Positions 37,716 to 47,446 of a stretch of 64,000 nucleotides of DNA are shown piece by piece. Every line of letters begins with the position of its first letter. The first letter of the stretch is position 1. The notes beneath the pieces are model-generated. The model made no database searches. It was not told the DNA's origin and saw only the letters and a program-made list of their open reading frames with translations. The DNA comes from DASSUW01 sp963844405 (lineage in GTDB: Bacteria > Actinomycetota > Thermoleophilia > Solirubrobacterales > Solirubrobacteraceae). The stretch lies in NCBI GenBank assembly GCA_963844405.1, contig CAWJNZ010000012.1, forward strand, positions 372,001-436,000, written 5' to 3'. The position numbers and the translations under genes were made by a program.

Positions 37716-37733
37716 GCGCCGAGCAACCCCTTC

Positions 37734-37759
37734 GAGGCCCGGGCAATTGCCCGGGCCTC
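37734..37759. terminator. Perfect bidirectional terminator palindrome
   Basis: An 11-bp stem GAGGCCCGGGC/GCCCGGGCCTC with an AATT loop lies between the stops of the sigma-factor gene and the converging amidase gene. The palindrome is perfect over 26 bases. Confidence 0.85.
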
Positions 37760-37775
37760 GCTGGTTAAGGGGTCT

Positions 37776-40700
37776 CTACGGCTCCCGGATCGCGGAGCCG
37801 TACGCGTCGGGCAGGAGGTCGCCCGGGTGGCAGTGGTGGGGGGAGAAGAACGTGCTGCCCGCCACGCATCGCCACATGCTCGGGTTGGTCCAGCTCGGTG
37901 CGAGCCGGACCTTCGTCGCCTGCTCGAACGCATGGCCGGCGGCAAGCAGCTTGGCCTCCCCGAACGCCGGCCCGACGAACGCCACCCCGATCGGGTTGCG
38001 GCCGGCCGAGCCGGTGCCGTACCCGGCCGGGACGGTCAGCACCGGGTATCCGGCGCGATCGGCGATCCCGATGAGGGCGTGGCCGCTCGGGACCGCGACG
38101 GCGTCGAAGTCGTCGCTCCGGTCCGCGGGCGTCCCGTTGTCGAGGACCCCGTCGATCAGCGCCTGCGTGGCGGCCCTGCCGGCGCTGCGGTCCGCCGCGT
38201 ACGCGGCGGCCGTGGCGGCGTCGGACAGGTCGACCGACTGCGCCTCGAGCAGCTCGCGCTGCTGGTACTTGAGGCCCTCCACGGGGTTGGCCTCGTTGTA
38301 GGCGATGATGCCCTGCAGCGACTTGGCACCGCCGCCCCCGGCCGCGGAGAGGTAGGCGTTCAGGTCGCGCTTGAACTCGCGCAGGACGATGCTCGGCGGG
38401 TTCGGGCTCGGTGTGCCGATCGTCTTGACCACCGTCGTCGCACCGGCGCCCTCGAGCGCGCTGACGACGTCCGGATACGGCGCCGCGGCGTTGCCGATCA
38501 CCGCGATCCGCTTGCCGCGCAGGGCCGTCGGCGACAGGCCGGCGAGGTAATCCGGGGGCGCGGGCGCCGCCGCCGTGGCCGGGTCGCTCGGGTCGGCGCC
38601 GGCGATCGCCTGGAGCTCCGCCGCGGCGTCACGCACCGTGCGGGCGATCGGGCCCGGCGCGTCCTGCGACCGGGCGACCGGCAGCACGCCCGCCCGGCTC
38701 ACCCGCCCGACCGTCGGCTTGAGCGCGACGACGCCGGCGACGCCGGCAGGCGCGATCATCTGCGCCCCGAGGTCCGTCCCCGTCTCCATGCCGATCGTGA
38801 GCGCCGCCAGGCCGGACGCCGTCGCCGCCGCCGACCCCGCGGACGACCCGGCCGGCGTCTTGTCCGTGTCCGACGGCAGCAGCACCTGGCCGCCCAGCGA
38901 CGAGTAGCCCTCCGGGAGGTTCGCGTCGAACACCCCGTTGAGCTCCGTCACGTTCGACTTGCCGAGCACGATCGCGCCCGCTGCCTCGAGCTTCGCCACG
39001 ATTGTCGAGCTCTTCGCGGCCGTCGAGCGCTGGAGGGCGATCGAGCCGCCCGTGGTCGCCATCCCCTGGACGGCGATCGCGTCGTCGACCAGCACCGGGA
39101 TGCCGTGCAGAGGCCCGCGGAGCTTGCCGCGCCTGCGCTCCGCGTCGAGGCGTGCCGCGTCGCCCAGGGCGCTCATGTTCACGTCGCGCACCGCCTGGAT
39201 CGCCGGGCCTTCCGCGTTCGTCAGCGCGATCCGCGCGAGGTAGGCCCGCGTCAGCTCCTGCGCCGTAAGCGTTCCGGCCGACATCCGGTCCTGGAGGCTC
39301 TCCGCCGACTCCGTCTCGAGCGAGAACGGCAGCTCCGGCGCGGTCCGGATCATGCCCGTCAGGCTCCGGTGGTCCGGGTTGCAGCCGCCACGCTCGGCGT
39401 ACGCCGGCGGCGGCACCGTCCGCGCGCACCGGTACATGCTCGGGTTCAGCTCGCTCACCGGGCGGCGGAGCTTCGTCGCCTGCTCGATGACGTATCCGAC
39501 GCCGATGAGGTCGCGCTCGCTGAGCGCGTTGCCGTGGATCGACACGCTCTGGGCGCGCCGGTTCGTGTCCGAGTAGCCCATCGGGATCGTGATCTGCGGC
39601 GTGCCGGCCGTCGCGCCGCTCGGCACCGAGCCGAGGATCGCGATGAAGTCGTCGCTCGGATCGCCGGGCGTCTCGTTGTTCATCATGTCGTCGATCGCCT
39701 TCCACTGAGCCGCCCGCCGGATCGGCATGGCAGCGCGGTAGGCGACCTCGTTCGCTCCGCCCGGAGAGACGTCCGCGGCGAGCGCGTTGAGGTGGCTGTT
39801 GTTGCCGAACTTCAGCGCCTCATGCGCGTTCGCCTGGTTGTCCGCGACCTCCTCGGCCAGGGACTCGATCGGAGCGCTCGGCCCGAGGTTCGCGTAGTAC
39901 TCGTTGATCGACTTGTGCTGCTGGTAGCCGCCCGGGAGGCCGGGCACGGACGCGACGGGGATCATCGGCGCGCAGGACCATGACGGCGCCGGCGTCGACG
40001 AGGGCGTCGAACGCGACCTTGGCCGGCGTGCCCTCGACGAAGGCGCCGTTGTAGCCGATCCGCTTGCCGCGGACGAAGTCCGGATCGAGCGCGGACATGT
40101 AGTCCGGCACCGGATCCGGGGCCTGCGTGATCGACGCGAAGATGTCCGGGCCGAAGAACGCCTCGTACGCCGTGTCGCTGTCCGGATCGCGGCCCGCCAT
40201 CGACTGGAGGTTCATCGCGGCGTTGGCGACCGTCCGGTCCATCGGTCCGGCGGTGTCCTGCGACGCGGAGATCGGGCCGATGCCGTATGCGGGCACCAGG
40301 CCGACCGTCGGCCGGATCCCGACGAGGCTCTGCGCCCCCGAGGGGCTGATGATCGAGCCCGACGTCTCCGTCCCGACCGTCAGCATCGACAGGGCAGCGG
40401 CGCCGGCCGTGCCCGAGCCGGACGACGAGCCGCTGGGGTTCTGGTCGGCGTCGACGGCGTTGAGCACCTGGCCGGTGAGGTTCGAGAAGCCCGAGGGCTG
40501 GTTGCCGAAGCTGTTCGCGTACTCCGACAGTCCCAGCTTGCCGAGGATCACCAGGCCGCTCGCGCGCAGCTTCTTGACGATTCCGGAGTCGCGCTCAGGG
40601 AACGAGTCGCGCAGCGAGTAGTTGCCGTTCGACGTGTACATGCCCTCGACGTCGATCAGGTCCTTGAGCAGCACCGGCAGGCCGTGGGCCACGCCCCGGA

Positions 40701-40998
40701 CCTGGCCCCGGGCGCGCTCGGCGTCGAGCGCCGCGGCCTCCTCGAGCGCGTCCTGGTTGAGCTGCGTCACCGCGTTGAGGCCGGGTCCCCGCTTGTTCAG
40801 CGCCGCGATCCGGGCGATGTACGCGCGGGTGAGCCGCACGGACGTCAGCTCGCCCCGCTCCATCATCTCGACCGCGGTCGGACCGTCGAGCCGTTCGAGA
40901 TCGAGCACGCGCTCGGCGGCCGGCGCGGGCGTCGCTTGCAGGAGCACCGCTGTGACCGCGCACGTCAGCAGTCTCAGCGCCGCAGGGCATCGCTTCAT
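37776..40998 (-). CDS. Secreted tandem amidase-signature protein, second domain apparently inactive, one frameshift
   Basis: About 1,073 residues if the break near 39968 is repaired. A signal peptide (KRCPAALRLLTCAVTAVLLQ) precedes amidase domain 1, which has the full Ser-cisSer-Lys triad: LPVLLKDLIDVEGM (Lys), PSGSSSGSGTAGA and GTETSGSIISPS. It ends with ELNPSMYRC. Domain 2 begins near ETESAESLQDRM and repeats the fold, but has VLVDDAIAVQGM (Asp for Lys) and GTDLGAQMIAPA (Gln for the nucleophile Ser); the middle PAGSSAGSAAA is kept. It ends TNPSMWRC. GGAG lies 7 nt before ATG 40998. The frameshift separates residues up to AVMVLRA from MIPVASVPGLPGG. The amide substrate is unknown. Confidence 0.85.
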
Positions 40999-41125
40999 GG
41001 GGCTTCTCCGATCGAGGTGGCTGAACTGGCGGGCCGGACGCTATGAGGGCAGCGGAAAGGCCCACCATGGCCCCGATGTCGAAAGCGCGTGCCGCGGAGG
41101 ACCGACCGGCGGTCCACCGATGCGG

Positions 41126-42004
41126 TCAGCCGTGGCGGGCTCGGCGGAGCGCCGCGAGCTGCGCGCGCGGGCGCGCGGGGTCGCCGCCGAGCAGGGCGTG
41201 CCCGGCCGTGCGGGTGGCGAAGGTGAGCGCCTGCGCGAGGTCGTCGAGCGCGAGTGCGGAGTGGCCCCGCGTGGCGGCGATCGCCTCGCGCCGGCGGCGG
41301 GCGAGCAGGTCGAACGGCTCGCCCTGCCGGAGCGTGGCGTGGCCGCCGGCGTGTTCCAGGCGCAGTTCGGGGTGCAGCACGGTCGGGATGCCGGCGGCGC
41401 GAGCGCGCAGGCACAGCTCCAGGTCCTCGGCGAAGAGGTGGACGGCGGGGTCGAACGGGCCGAGCTCCAGCAGGGTCTTCGTGGCGGCCGCCAGGCACGC
41501 GCCGATCGCCCAGCCGACCGTCCTGGGTCTGGATGACCGGTGCGGCTCGGCGCGGTCGCGCAGGGCGCGCGGCAGCAGCGGCGGGTGGACGAGGGCGGGC
41601 AGAAGGGCGCCGGGGGTGCCGGGCAGCGGGTGCGCCGAGCGCTGGACGCTGCCGTCGGGGTCGAGCAGCCGCGGCGCGTGCAGGGCGCGGGGATGTCTTG
41701 CGGCGAGGGCGGCGAGCGCGGCGAGCGAGCCGTCGATCAGCTCGCAGTCGGGGTTGAGGAGGACGGTGACGGCGTGGCGCGCGCGGGCGACGCCGGCGTT
41801 GCTGGCCGCGCCGAAGCCGGGGTTGTCCGGGAGCTCGACGAGCTCGGCGCCGCGTTCGCGCGCCAGGTTGCCGCCGCCGTCGGAGGAGCCGCTGTCGATC
41901 ACGACGAGCTGCGGCGGCTCGGCGAGGTGGCGCTCGATCGAGTCGAGCAGCACCCGCAGCTCGGGCTCGGAGTCGTGCAGCACGACGACGGCCGTGAAGC
42001 TCAC
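41126..42004 (-). CDS. GT2-family glycosyltransferase (rhamnosyltransferase-like)
   Basis: 292 residues with a GT-A fold. FTAVVVLHDSEPELRVLLDS, LVVIDSGSSDGGG and LPDNPGFGAASNAGVARARH are the nucleotide-binding blocks; VLLNPDCELIDGSL holds the metal-binding NPD variant of DxD. VGWAIGACLAAATKTLLELG and HLFAEDLELCLRARAAGI (ED base) complete the family pattern, which is common in rhamnosyltransferases such as WbbL. The C-terminal 50 residues are Ala/Arg-rich helix. GTG 42004 overlaps the stop of the upstream GT4 gene (GTGA). Confidence 0.9.
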   Translation of the reverse strand: MSFTAVVVLHDSEPELRVLLDSIERHLAEPPQLVVIDSGSSDGGGNLARERGAELVELPDNPGFGAASNAGVARARHAVTVLLNPDCELIDGSLAALAALAARHPRALHAPRLLDPDGSVQRSAHPLPGTPGALLPALVHPPLLPRALRDRAEPHRSSRPRTVGWAIGACLAAATKTLLELGPFDPAVHLFAEDLELCLRARAAGIPTVLHPELRLEHAGGHATLRQGEPFDLLARRRREAIAATRGHSALALDDLAQALTFATRTAGHALLGGDPARPRAQLAALRRARHG

Positions 42005-43068
42005 GCGGCCGCCCCTGTGACGCGCTCGAGCGCGGCCGCCAAGCGGGCGGCCGACGCCTCGACCGGGAAGCGCTCCGCCCGCCGGCGCGCGGCGGCGAGG
42101 TCGGGGCGGCCGAGCACGGCCTGCAGCGCCTCGGTCGCCGCCGCGACGTCACCCGGCGGGAACAGCCGGCCGGCGCCGTCGGCGACGATCTCGCGCGGTC
42201 CGCCGTTGTCGGCGGCCACCACGGGGCGGCCGCTCGCCAGCGCCTCGACCAGCGCGAGGCCCCACGGCTCGGCGTCGGCGCAGTGGAGCAGGCAGTGGGC
42301 GCGCGCGAGCGCGGGCCGCGGGTCGTCGAGCGCGCCCAGGAACGTGACGCGCCCGGCGAGGTCCGGCCGCGCCGCGCGCGTCTCGAGCGTCTTGGCGAAG
42401 GCGCCGTCGCCGAGCGGCGCTCCCGCCAGCTCGACCTGCAGCGCCGGGATCCTCGCCGCCACCTCGAGCGCGACGTCGGCCCGCTTCCACGGCACCAGCG
42501 CGCCGAGCACGAGGGCGCGCGGCGGCCCGTCGGGCAGCGGCGCGGGGGCGAAGCGGTCGAGGTCCACGCCGGGGTGGAGGATCGTCGCGCCCGGCGTGGT
42601 CACCTCGTCGGCGATCGCCTGCGACGCGGCGGCCACGCCGTCGGCGCGGCTCGTCGCCCAGCGCACCGCGGCCCCGACGGGGGCTCGCGGCAGCAGGTCG
42701 TGGTGGACGGCCAGCAGGGGCGGGCGGCGGCGCAGCGGCGTCGTGGCCAGGACCGCGCGGGCGCCCCACGCCACCAGCGCTGGCGGCGCGCGCTGGGTGG
42801 TCAGCGCCGCCACCTCCCTCGCGAGGCCGGCGAGCCCGCGTGCGTGGGCGATGCCGAGGCGCAGCGGGCGCTCCCGCGTGCGGGCGTGCTCGAGGCCGGC
42901 GGCGCGGACGGCGGCGGCGAGCGGTCCCTCCGGGCAGGCCACGACGACCGGCCGCTCGAGGCGCGTAGCGCAGTCGAGGAGGACGCGCTCGGCGCCGCCG
43001 AGCACGCCGGAGTAGGAGACGATCAGGGTCGGGGGGACGCTCACGGCCGGGGTAGCATCGCGCTCCAT
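42001..43068 (-). CDS. GT4-family glycosyltransferase
   Basis: About 355 residues. The N-terminal domain begins LIVSYSGVLGGAERVLLDCA. The C-terminal domain has ILHPGVDLDRFAPAPLPDGP, ALVLGALVPWKRADVALEVA, VTFLGALDDPRPALARAHCL, and ADAEPWGLALVEALASGRPV followed by ADNGGPREIV. The start may be ATG 43068, which overlaps the ATG of the divergent flippase gene in one CATG, or GTG 43044. Neither has a ribosome site. It forms a two-gene unit with the GT2 gene and probably adds a sugar to the same polymer. Confidence 0.88.
   Translation of the reverse strand: MERDATPAVSVPPTLIVSYSGVLGGAERVLLDCATRLERPVVVACPEGPLAAAVRAAGLEHARTRERPLRLGIAHARGLAGLAREVAALTTQRAPPALVAWGARAVLATTPLRRRPPLLAVHHDLLPRAPVGAAVRWATSRADGVAAASQAIADEVTTPGATILHPGVDLDRFAPAPLPDGPPRALVLGALVPWKRADVALEVAARIPALQVELAGAPLGDGAFAKTLETRAARPDLAGRVTFLGALDDPRPALARAHCLLHCADAEPWGLALVEALASGRPVVAADNGGPREIVADGAGRLFPPGDVAAATEALQAVLGRPDLAAARRRAERFPVEASAARLAAALERVTGAAA
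43053..43058 (+). promoter_or_regulatory. Putative -10 element of the flippase gene
   Basis: TAGCAT ends 8 nt before ATG 43067. It lies inside the possible 5' end of the divergent GT4 gene, so the two promoters overlap. Confidence 0.4.
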
Positions 43069-44545
43069 GCCACGGAGGAGCAGCGCGAGCCTGCGCGAGG
43101 CGACGGCACGCGGCGGCGTCGTCAACGCCGCGTTCCTCTCCGGCGCCGAGGCGCTGGTGCTCGTCCAGGGCCTGCTGGCCACGGCGCTGCTCGGTCCCGA
43201 CGCGATCGGGCTCTACGGCATCGTGACCATCACGGCGATGACGATCGTCGCGCTGCGGCGGGTGGGGATCGACGAGGCCTTCGTGCAGGAGCGCGCCGCC
43301 GACGAGGAGGCCGAGTTCCAGCGGGCGTTCACCGTCGAGCTGGGGCTCGCGGTGGTCGCGGCGCTCGCGATCGCCGCCTGCGCGCCGGTGCTCGCCGCCG
43401 TCTACGACGACGACCGGCTGCTCCCGCTCACGCTCGCGGTGGCCTACCTGCCGCTCGCCTTCGCGCTCCAGGCCCCGCAGTGGGTCTTCTTCCGCCGCAT
43501 GGACTACGTGCGCCTGCGGCTGCTGCAGGCGATCGTCCCGCTGGGGACCGTGGCCGTGACCGTGCCGCTGTTGCTCGCCGGCGTGGGCGTGTGGGCGCTG
43601 GTGATCGGCCCCGCCTGCGGGCACCTGCTCGCGGTGCTGGCGGCGCTCCGCGCCTCGCCCTACCGCCTGCGCCTGCGGCCCGACCGCGAGGCGGCACGCC
43701 GCTACCTGCGCTTCTCCTGGCCGATCTTCGTGAGCGCCGTGGCGGCCCTGCTGGTGGCGCAGGGCCAGGTGGCGGTCTTCGGGCTGAGTACGAACCCACC
43801 CTCCCTCGCGGCGGCCGGCTGGATCACGCTGGCGGCGACGCTCACCCGCTACGTCGACCGCGCCGACATGATCCTCGCCACCACCGTCTATCCCGCCATC
43901 GTCCGCGTGCGCGACCGGCCGGCGGTGCTGGAGGAGACGTTCGTGAAGTCGAACCGGCTGGCGCTCATGTGGGCGTTCCCGTTCGGCGCGGGGCTGGCGC
44001 TGTTCGGCGCCGACCTGGTCGAGTTCGTGCTCGGCGACGAGTGGAAGCCGGCGGTCGTGCTGATCGGCGGCCTCGCGGTCGCCACGGCGGTCCAGCAGCT
44101 CGGCTACAACTGGTTCGCCTTCTACCGGGCGCGCGGGGAGCCGTGGCCGCAGGCTGTGGAGTCCGGCGCGTTCGCGGCGGCGTTCGCCGCGTTCGCCGTC
44201 CCGGGGGCGCTGGTCGGCGGCAGCTGGTGGTTCGTGGCCGGCCGGATGGCGTGCACGGTGAGCGCGCTGGCCGTGCGCCGCCGCTACGTGCGGCGGCTGC
44301 TGCCGGGAGTCCGGCTGGGCTCGCTGGCGTGGCGGGGAGCGGCGCCGGTCCTGATCGCCACCGTCCCGGTGCTCGCCGTGCGCGGCGCGCTGTGGGGCGG
44401 GGAGCGGCCGGTCGCGCAGGCGGTCGCCGAGCTCGCCCTCTGGCTCGCCATGCTCGCGCTGGCCACGCGCCGGCTCGAGCGCGGCCTGCTGAGCGAGCTG
44501 GCGGGCTACCTGCGGTCGCGCGCCCCGGCGGGCGCGCGCACGTGA
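43067..44545 (+). CDS. Polysaccharide flippase (Wzx/oligosaccharide flippase family)
   Basis: A 492-residue membrane protein with about 12-14 hydrophobic segments. GGVVNAAFLSGAEALVLVQG and TALLGPDAIGLYGIVTITAM open the MOP-superfamily fold, and LRRVGIDEAFVQERAADEEA fits lipid-linked oligosaccharide flippases. RYLRFSWPIFVSAVAALLVA marks the second half, and FVLGDEWKPAVVLIGGLAVA is a typical late loop. It would move undecaprenyl-linked sugar units across the membrane. Its stop overlaps the GTG of the next membrane gene by 4 bp. Confidence 0.9.
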   Translation: MPRRSSASLREATARGGVVNAAFLSGAEALVLVQGLLATALLGPDAIGLYGIVTITAMTIVALRRVGIDEAFVQERAADEEAEFQRAFTVELGLAVVAALAIAACAPVLAAVYDDDRLLPLTLAVAYLPLAFALQAPQWVFFRRMDYVRLRLLQAIVPLGTVAVTVPLLLAGVGVWALVIGPACGHLLAVLAALRASPYRLRLRPDREAARRYLRFSWPIFVSAVAALLVAQGQVAVFGLSTNPPSLAAAGWITLAATLTRYVDRADMILATTVYPAIVRVRDRPAVLEETFVKSNRLALMWAFPFGAGLALFGADLVEFVLGDEWKPAVVLIGGLAVATAVQQLGYNWFAFYRARGEPWPQAVESGAFAAAFAAFAVPGALVGGSWWFVAGRMACTVSALAVRRRYVRRLLPGVRLGSLAWRGAAPVLIATVPVLAVRGALWGGERPVAQAVAELALWLAMLALATRRLERGLLSELAGYLRSRAPAGART

Positions 44546-46147
44546 GCCGCGCGGTCCCGGTCGCGCTCTGGGTCGCGGCCGCCCTGATCTCCGGCTTCAC
44601 CATGCGCCGCTACCTCGAGCCGTTCGACGAGGGGCTCCTGCTGCAGGCGGCGCCTGCGGATGAGCGACGGCCAGTGGCCGTACGCCGACTTCGGCTGGGC
44701 GTACGGGCCGGGCCAGCCGCTGGTCGTCACGGCCGCCTTCCAGCTCTTCGATCCGTCGGTCGTCTGGTGGCGGGTGCTCCGCGTCGCGGCCGACGCGACG
44801 ATCGCCGTCCTCGTCTGGACGCTCGTGCAGCGCGACGCCGGCCCGCGCTGGGCCCTCGCGGCCTGGCTCGCCGCCGCCGTCACCATCGCGCAGCCCACGT
44901 CCGCCAACCCCGTCCCGATCGCGCTCACCCTCGCGCTCGCCGCGATCACCGTGGCCACGGGCGGCGTCCCGACGCCCCGCCGCGCCGCCGCCGCGGGGGC
45001 GCTCGCGGCACTGACGGCCTTCTGGCGCCCCGACTTCGGCGCGGTCGCGCTCCTCGCCGTCCTCGCCGCCCAACTAAGGGGGCCAGGCCCCTCTGTAGCA
45101 GCACAGACGCGATCTGTAGTAGTACAGAGGGGCCTGGCCCCCCTTGGTCGGGGTCGGGGTGTGACCCCCCTTGGTCGGGGTGGGCTGACCCCCCTTGGTC
45201 GGGGTGGGCGGGGCGTGGTGCCCGCGCTCGTCGCCGCCGCGGTCGTCGTCGCCGCGCTGTACGCGCCGTTCGCCGGCGCGGCCGGGCCGGGGCGGTTGTG
45301 GGACGCGCTCGTGGCCACCGGGTTGGACGAGGGTGCGGCGTGGCGGTTGCCGTTCCCGCTGGAGTACGACGGCCCGCTGCGCGGCTGGCCGCCCGGCGCG
45401 CTCGCCGAGGACCTGAAGGACGCGCTCGGGTTCTACCTGCCGCTGATCGGCGTCGCCGGCCTCGCCCTCACCCTCGTCGCCATGTGGAGGCGGCTCACGC
45501 CCGCGGCGGCCGGGCTCGCGGTGCTGGCGCTCGGCGCGCTCGCGTACCTGCTCTCGCGCGCCGACGAGCTGCACGTCCAGCCGCTGCTCGTCGTCCTCTG
45601 CGCGCTGATCCCGATCGTGGCCGCCGGCCTCGAGCGGCCGCAGCTGCTGCTCGTCCCGCTGGCCCTGATCCTGCTCGCGGGCGTCGCCAACCGGGTGTCG
45701 GCGCTCGTCCTGCCGCCCGAGCTCGAGCCGGTCACCCTCCCGGGCGTGCCCGGCATCCGCGTCCCGCCCGACGAGGCGGACGCGCTCCAACGCCTCGTCG
45801 CCGCGGTTCAGCGCGAGATCCCGCCCGGCGAGCCGGTCTACGTCGCGCCCAGGCGCTCCGACCTCGTCACGCTCACCGACCCGCTCATCCACTTCCTCGT
45901 CCGCCGCCCCAACGTCCTGCGCCGCGACGCCCTGCTCCAGGCGGAGCCGGAGGAGCAGGAGCGGATCGTCGCCGCGCTCCGACGCGAGCGGCCGCTGGTC
46001 ATCCGCTGGCTGGACCCGATCTCGTCGCGGTCCGAGCCGAACGAACGCGGCCGCCCGAGCGGCTCGCGGGCGCTCGACGAGTACCTGGCCGCGGAATACC
46101 GACCGCAGGCCCGCTATGGCGAATACGAGATCCTGGTGCCCCGGTGA
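44542..46147 (+). CDS. Polytopic membrane protein of the glycan cluster with in-frame palindromic insertion, one frameshift
   Basis: About 534 residues if the break near 44655 is repaired (LEPFDEGLLLQAA, then RMSDGQWPYADFGWAYGPGQ). About ten hydrophobic segments are followed by a soluble extracytoplasmic C-terminal domain (VQREIPPGEPVYVAPRRSDL, NVLRRDALLQAEPEEQERIV). The first loop, EPFDEG...YADFGWAYGPGQ, resembles the acidic loop of GT-C or PMT-like glycosyltransferases, so a polyprenyl-phosphate-sugar-dependent transferase is likely, not proven. Between two membrane segments an extra stretch (GPGPSVAAQTRSVVVQ..., then three APLGRG/TPLGRG units) comes from palindromic DNA at 45076-45205. GTG 44542 overlaps the flippase stop; the small gene at 46144 overlaps this stop in turn. 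Confidence 0.7.
45076..45205 (+). repeat. In-frame palindrome and three direct repeats inside a coding sequence
   Basis: A 22-bp arm (45076-45097) pairs with 45123-45145 after one extra G. The loop holds two degenerate copies of a CTGTAG-type palindrome (CTGTAGCAGCACAG, CTGTAGTAGTACAG). Three direct repeats of CCCCCCTTGGTCGGGGT follow at 45138, 45165 and 45189, spaced 27 and 24 bases, so the frame is kept. No stop arises in the reading frame. Confidence 0.85.
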
Positions 46148-46533
46148 TCGTCCGCGCCGCCATCGTCCTCGTCGCCATCGCCGCCGTCGCGTGGCTCGCC
46201 GCCGGCATCGCCGCCAGCCGCGCCCAGGAGGACCTCGCCCGCCTCGTCGCGACCGCCGACGAGCCCGACGGCGCCGACCGAGCCCGCGCCAGCGAGCTGC
46301 GCCAACGTGCGGAGCGGCGCGTCCCCGGCCGCCGGCCGTCGCTGCTCGAGGCCACGCTGCTCGTGAGGATCGATCGCGCGGCGGCCGCCACCCTGCTCGA
46401 GGACGTCGTGGCCGACGAGCCGGACAACGCCGAGGCGTGGCTGCTCCTCGCCCAGGCGACCGCGGGCACCGAGCGGGCCGAGCAGGCTATGGAGCGGGTG
46501 CGCGCTCTGGCTCCGGACGTTCCCGCTCCCTGA
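46144..46533 (+). CDS. Small membrane-anchored protein with a TPR-like helical tail
   Basis: 129 residues. An N-terminal hydrophobic anchor (IVRAAIVLVAIAAVAWLAAG) is followed by an Ala/Arg/Glu-rich helical domain with AATLLEDVVADEPDNAEAWL and LLAQATAGTERAEQAMERVR, which read like one or two TPR-type helix pairs. GTG 46144 overlaps the preceding stop (GTGA), so it is coupled to the polytopic membrane protein and may help assemble the glycan machinery. It overlaps the converging GT2 gene by 47 bp. No closer family recognised. Confidence 0.65.
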   Translation: MIVRAAIVLVAIAAVAWLAAGIAASRAQEDLARLVATADEPDGADRARASELRQRAERRVPGRRPSLLEATLLVRIDRAAAATLLEDVVADEPDNAEAWLLLAQATAGTERAEQAMERVRALAPDVPAP

Positions 46534-47446
46534 GCGGCGAGCCGACCACGCGCGACACCAGGTACAGCGGCCGCTGCAGCGTCTGCTCGTGCACCCGCGC
46601 CACGTAGCGTCCGAGGATGCCGAGCCCGACGAGCTGCACGCCGCCCAGGAACAGCACCGAGATGAGGATCCACACGCCGAGCGAGGCTGTGAGCCAGCCG
46701 AAGACGGTCGCCACGAGGACCACCGCCCCGGCGAGCGAGGCGATCGCCGCCGTCAGCGTGCCGAGGTACGTGGCCAGCGCCAGCGGTACGTCCGAGAACG
46801 AGGCGAAGGCCTCCAGGGCGAGCCGGAAGAGCGACCGGTAGGACGCGCCGCGCCCCGCCGACCGGCCCGCCCGGCGGTACTCGACCGGCACCTGCTCGAA
46901 GCCCACCCAGGCGACCATCCCGCGCAGGAAGCGACGCCGCTCGGGCATGGCCCGCAGCGTGTCGACCACGCGGCGCGACATCAGCCGGAAATCCCCTGCC
47001 TGGCCCTGATACGGCACCCGCGCCAGCCGCTCCATGAGGCCGTAGAAGCCGGTCGCCAGCGTGCGCTTGAGCCAGCTCTCGTCGCGCCCGATCCGCCGCG
47101 CGTAGACCACGTCGGCGCCCTCGGTGGCGAGCCGCAGCATCTCCGGGATCAGCTCCGGCGGGTCCTGGAGGTCGGCGTGCATGAGCACGACGTGGTCGCC
47201 GCGGGCGTGGTCGAGCCCCGCCGACATGGCGACCTCCATGCCGAAGTTGCGCGAGAGCTGCACGAGCACGACGCCCTCCTCGCGCGCCGCCAAGCCCTCG
47301 ATCAGCGCGCCCGAGCCGTCGGTCGAGCCGTCGTCGACGAACACGATCTCGTGCTCGACGCCGGCCAGCGCCTCGCGCACGCGCCGGTGCAGCTCCGGCA
47401 GCGCGTCGCGCTCGTCGAGCACGGGGACGACGACCGAGACGCTCAT
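46487..47446 (-). CDS. Membrane-anchored GT2 glycosyltransferase (DPM1/GtrB type)
   Basis: 319 residues. The GT-A domain has SVVVPVLDERDALPELHRRV, HEIVFVDDGSTDGSGALIEG, LSRNFGMEVAMSAGLDHARG and LMHADLQDPPELIPEM (DxD region), then YQGQAGDFRLMSRRVVDTL. Two C-terminal membrane helices (TAAIASLAGAVVLVATVFGW, WILISVLFLGGVQLVGLGIL) and RYVARVHEQTLQRPLYLV follow. This is the layout of polyprenyl-phosphate glucosyl- or mannosyltransferases, which charge undecaprenyl phosphate for GT-C enzymes. ATG 47446 overlaps the methyltransferase stop (ATGA). Confidence 0.92.
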   Translation of the reverse strand: MSVSVVVPVLDERDALPELHRRVREALAGVEHEIVFVDDGSTDGSGALIEGLAAREEGVVLVQLSRNFGMEVAMSAGLDHARGDHVVLMHADLQDPPELIPEMLRLATEGADVVYARRIGRDESWLKRTLATGFYGLMERLARVPYQGQAGDFRLMSRRVVDTLRAMPERRRFLRGMVAWVGFEQVPVEYRRAGRSAGRGASYRSLFRLALEAFASFSDVPLALATYLGTLTAAIASLAGAVVLVATVFGWLTASLGVWILISVLFLGGVQLVGLGILGRYVARVHEQTLQRPLYLVSRVVGSPLRERERPEPERAPAP

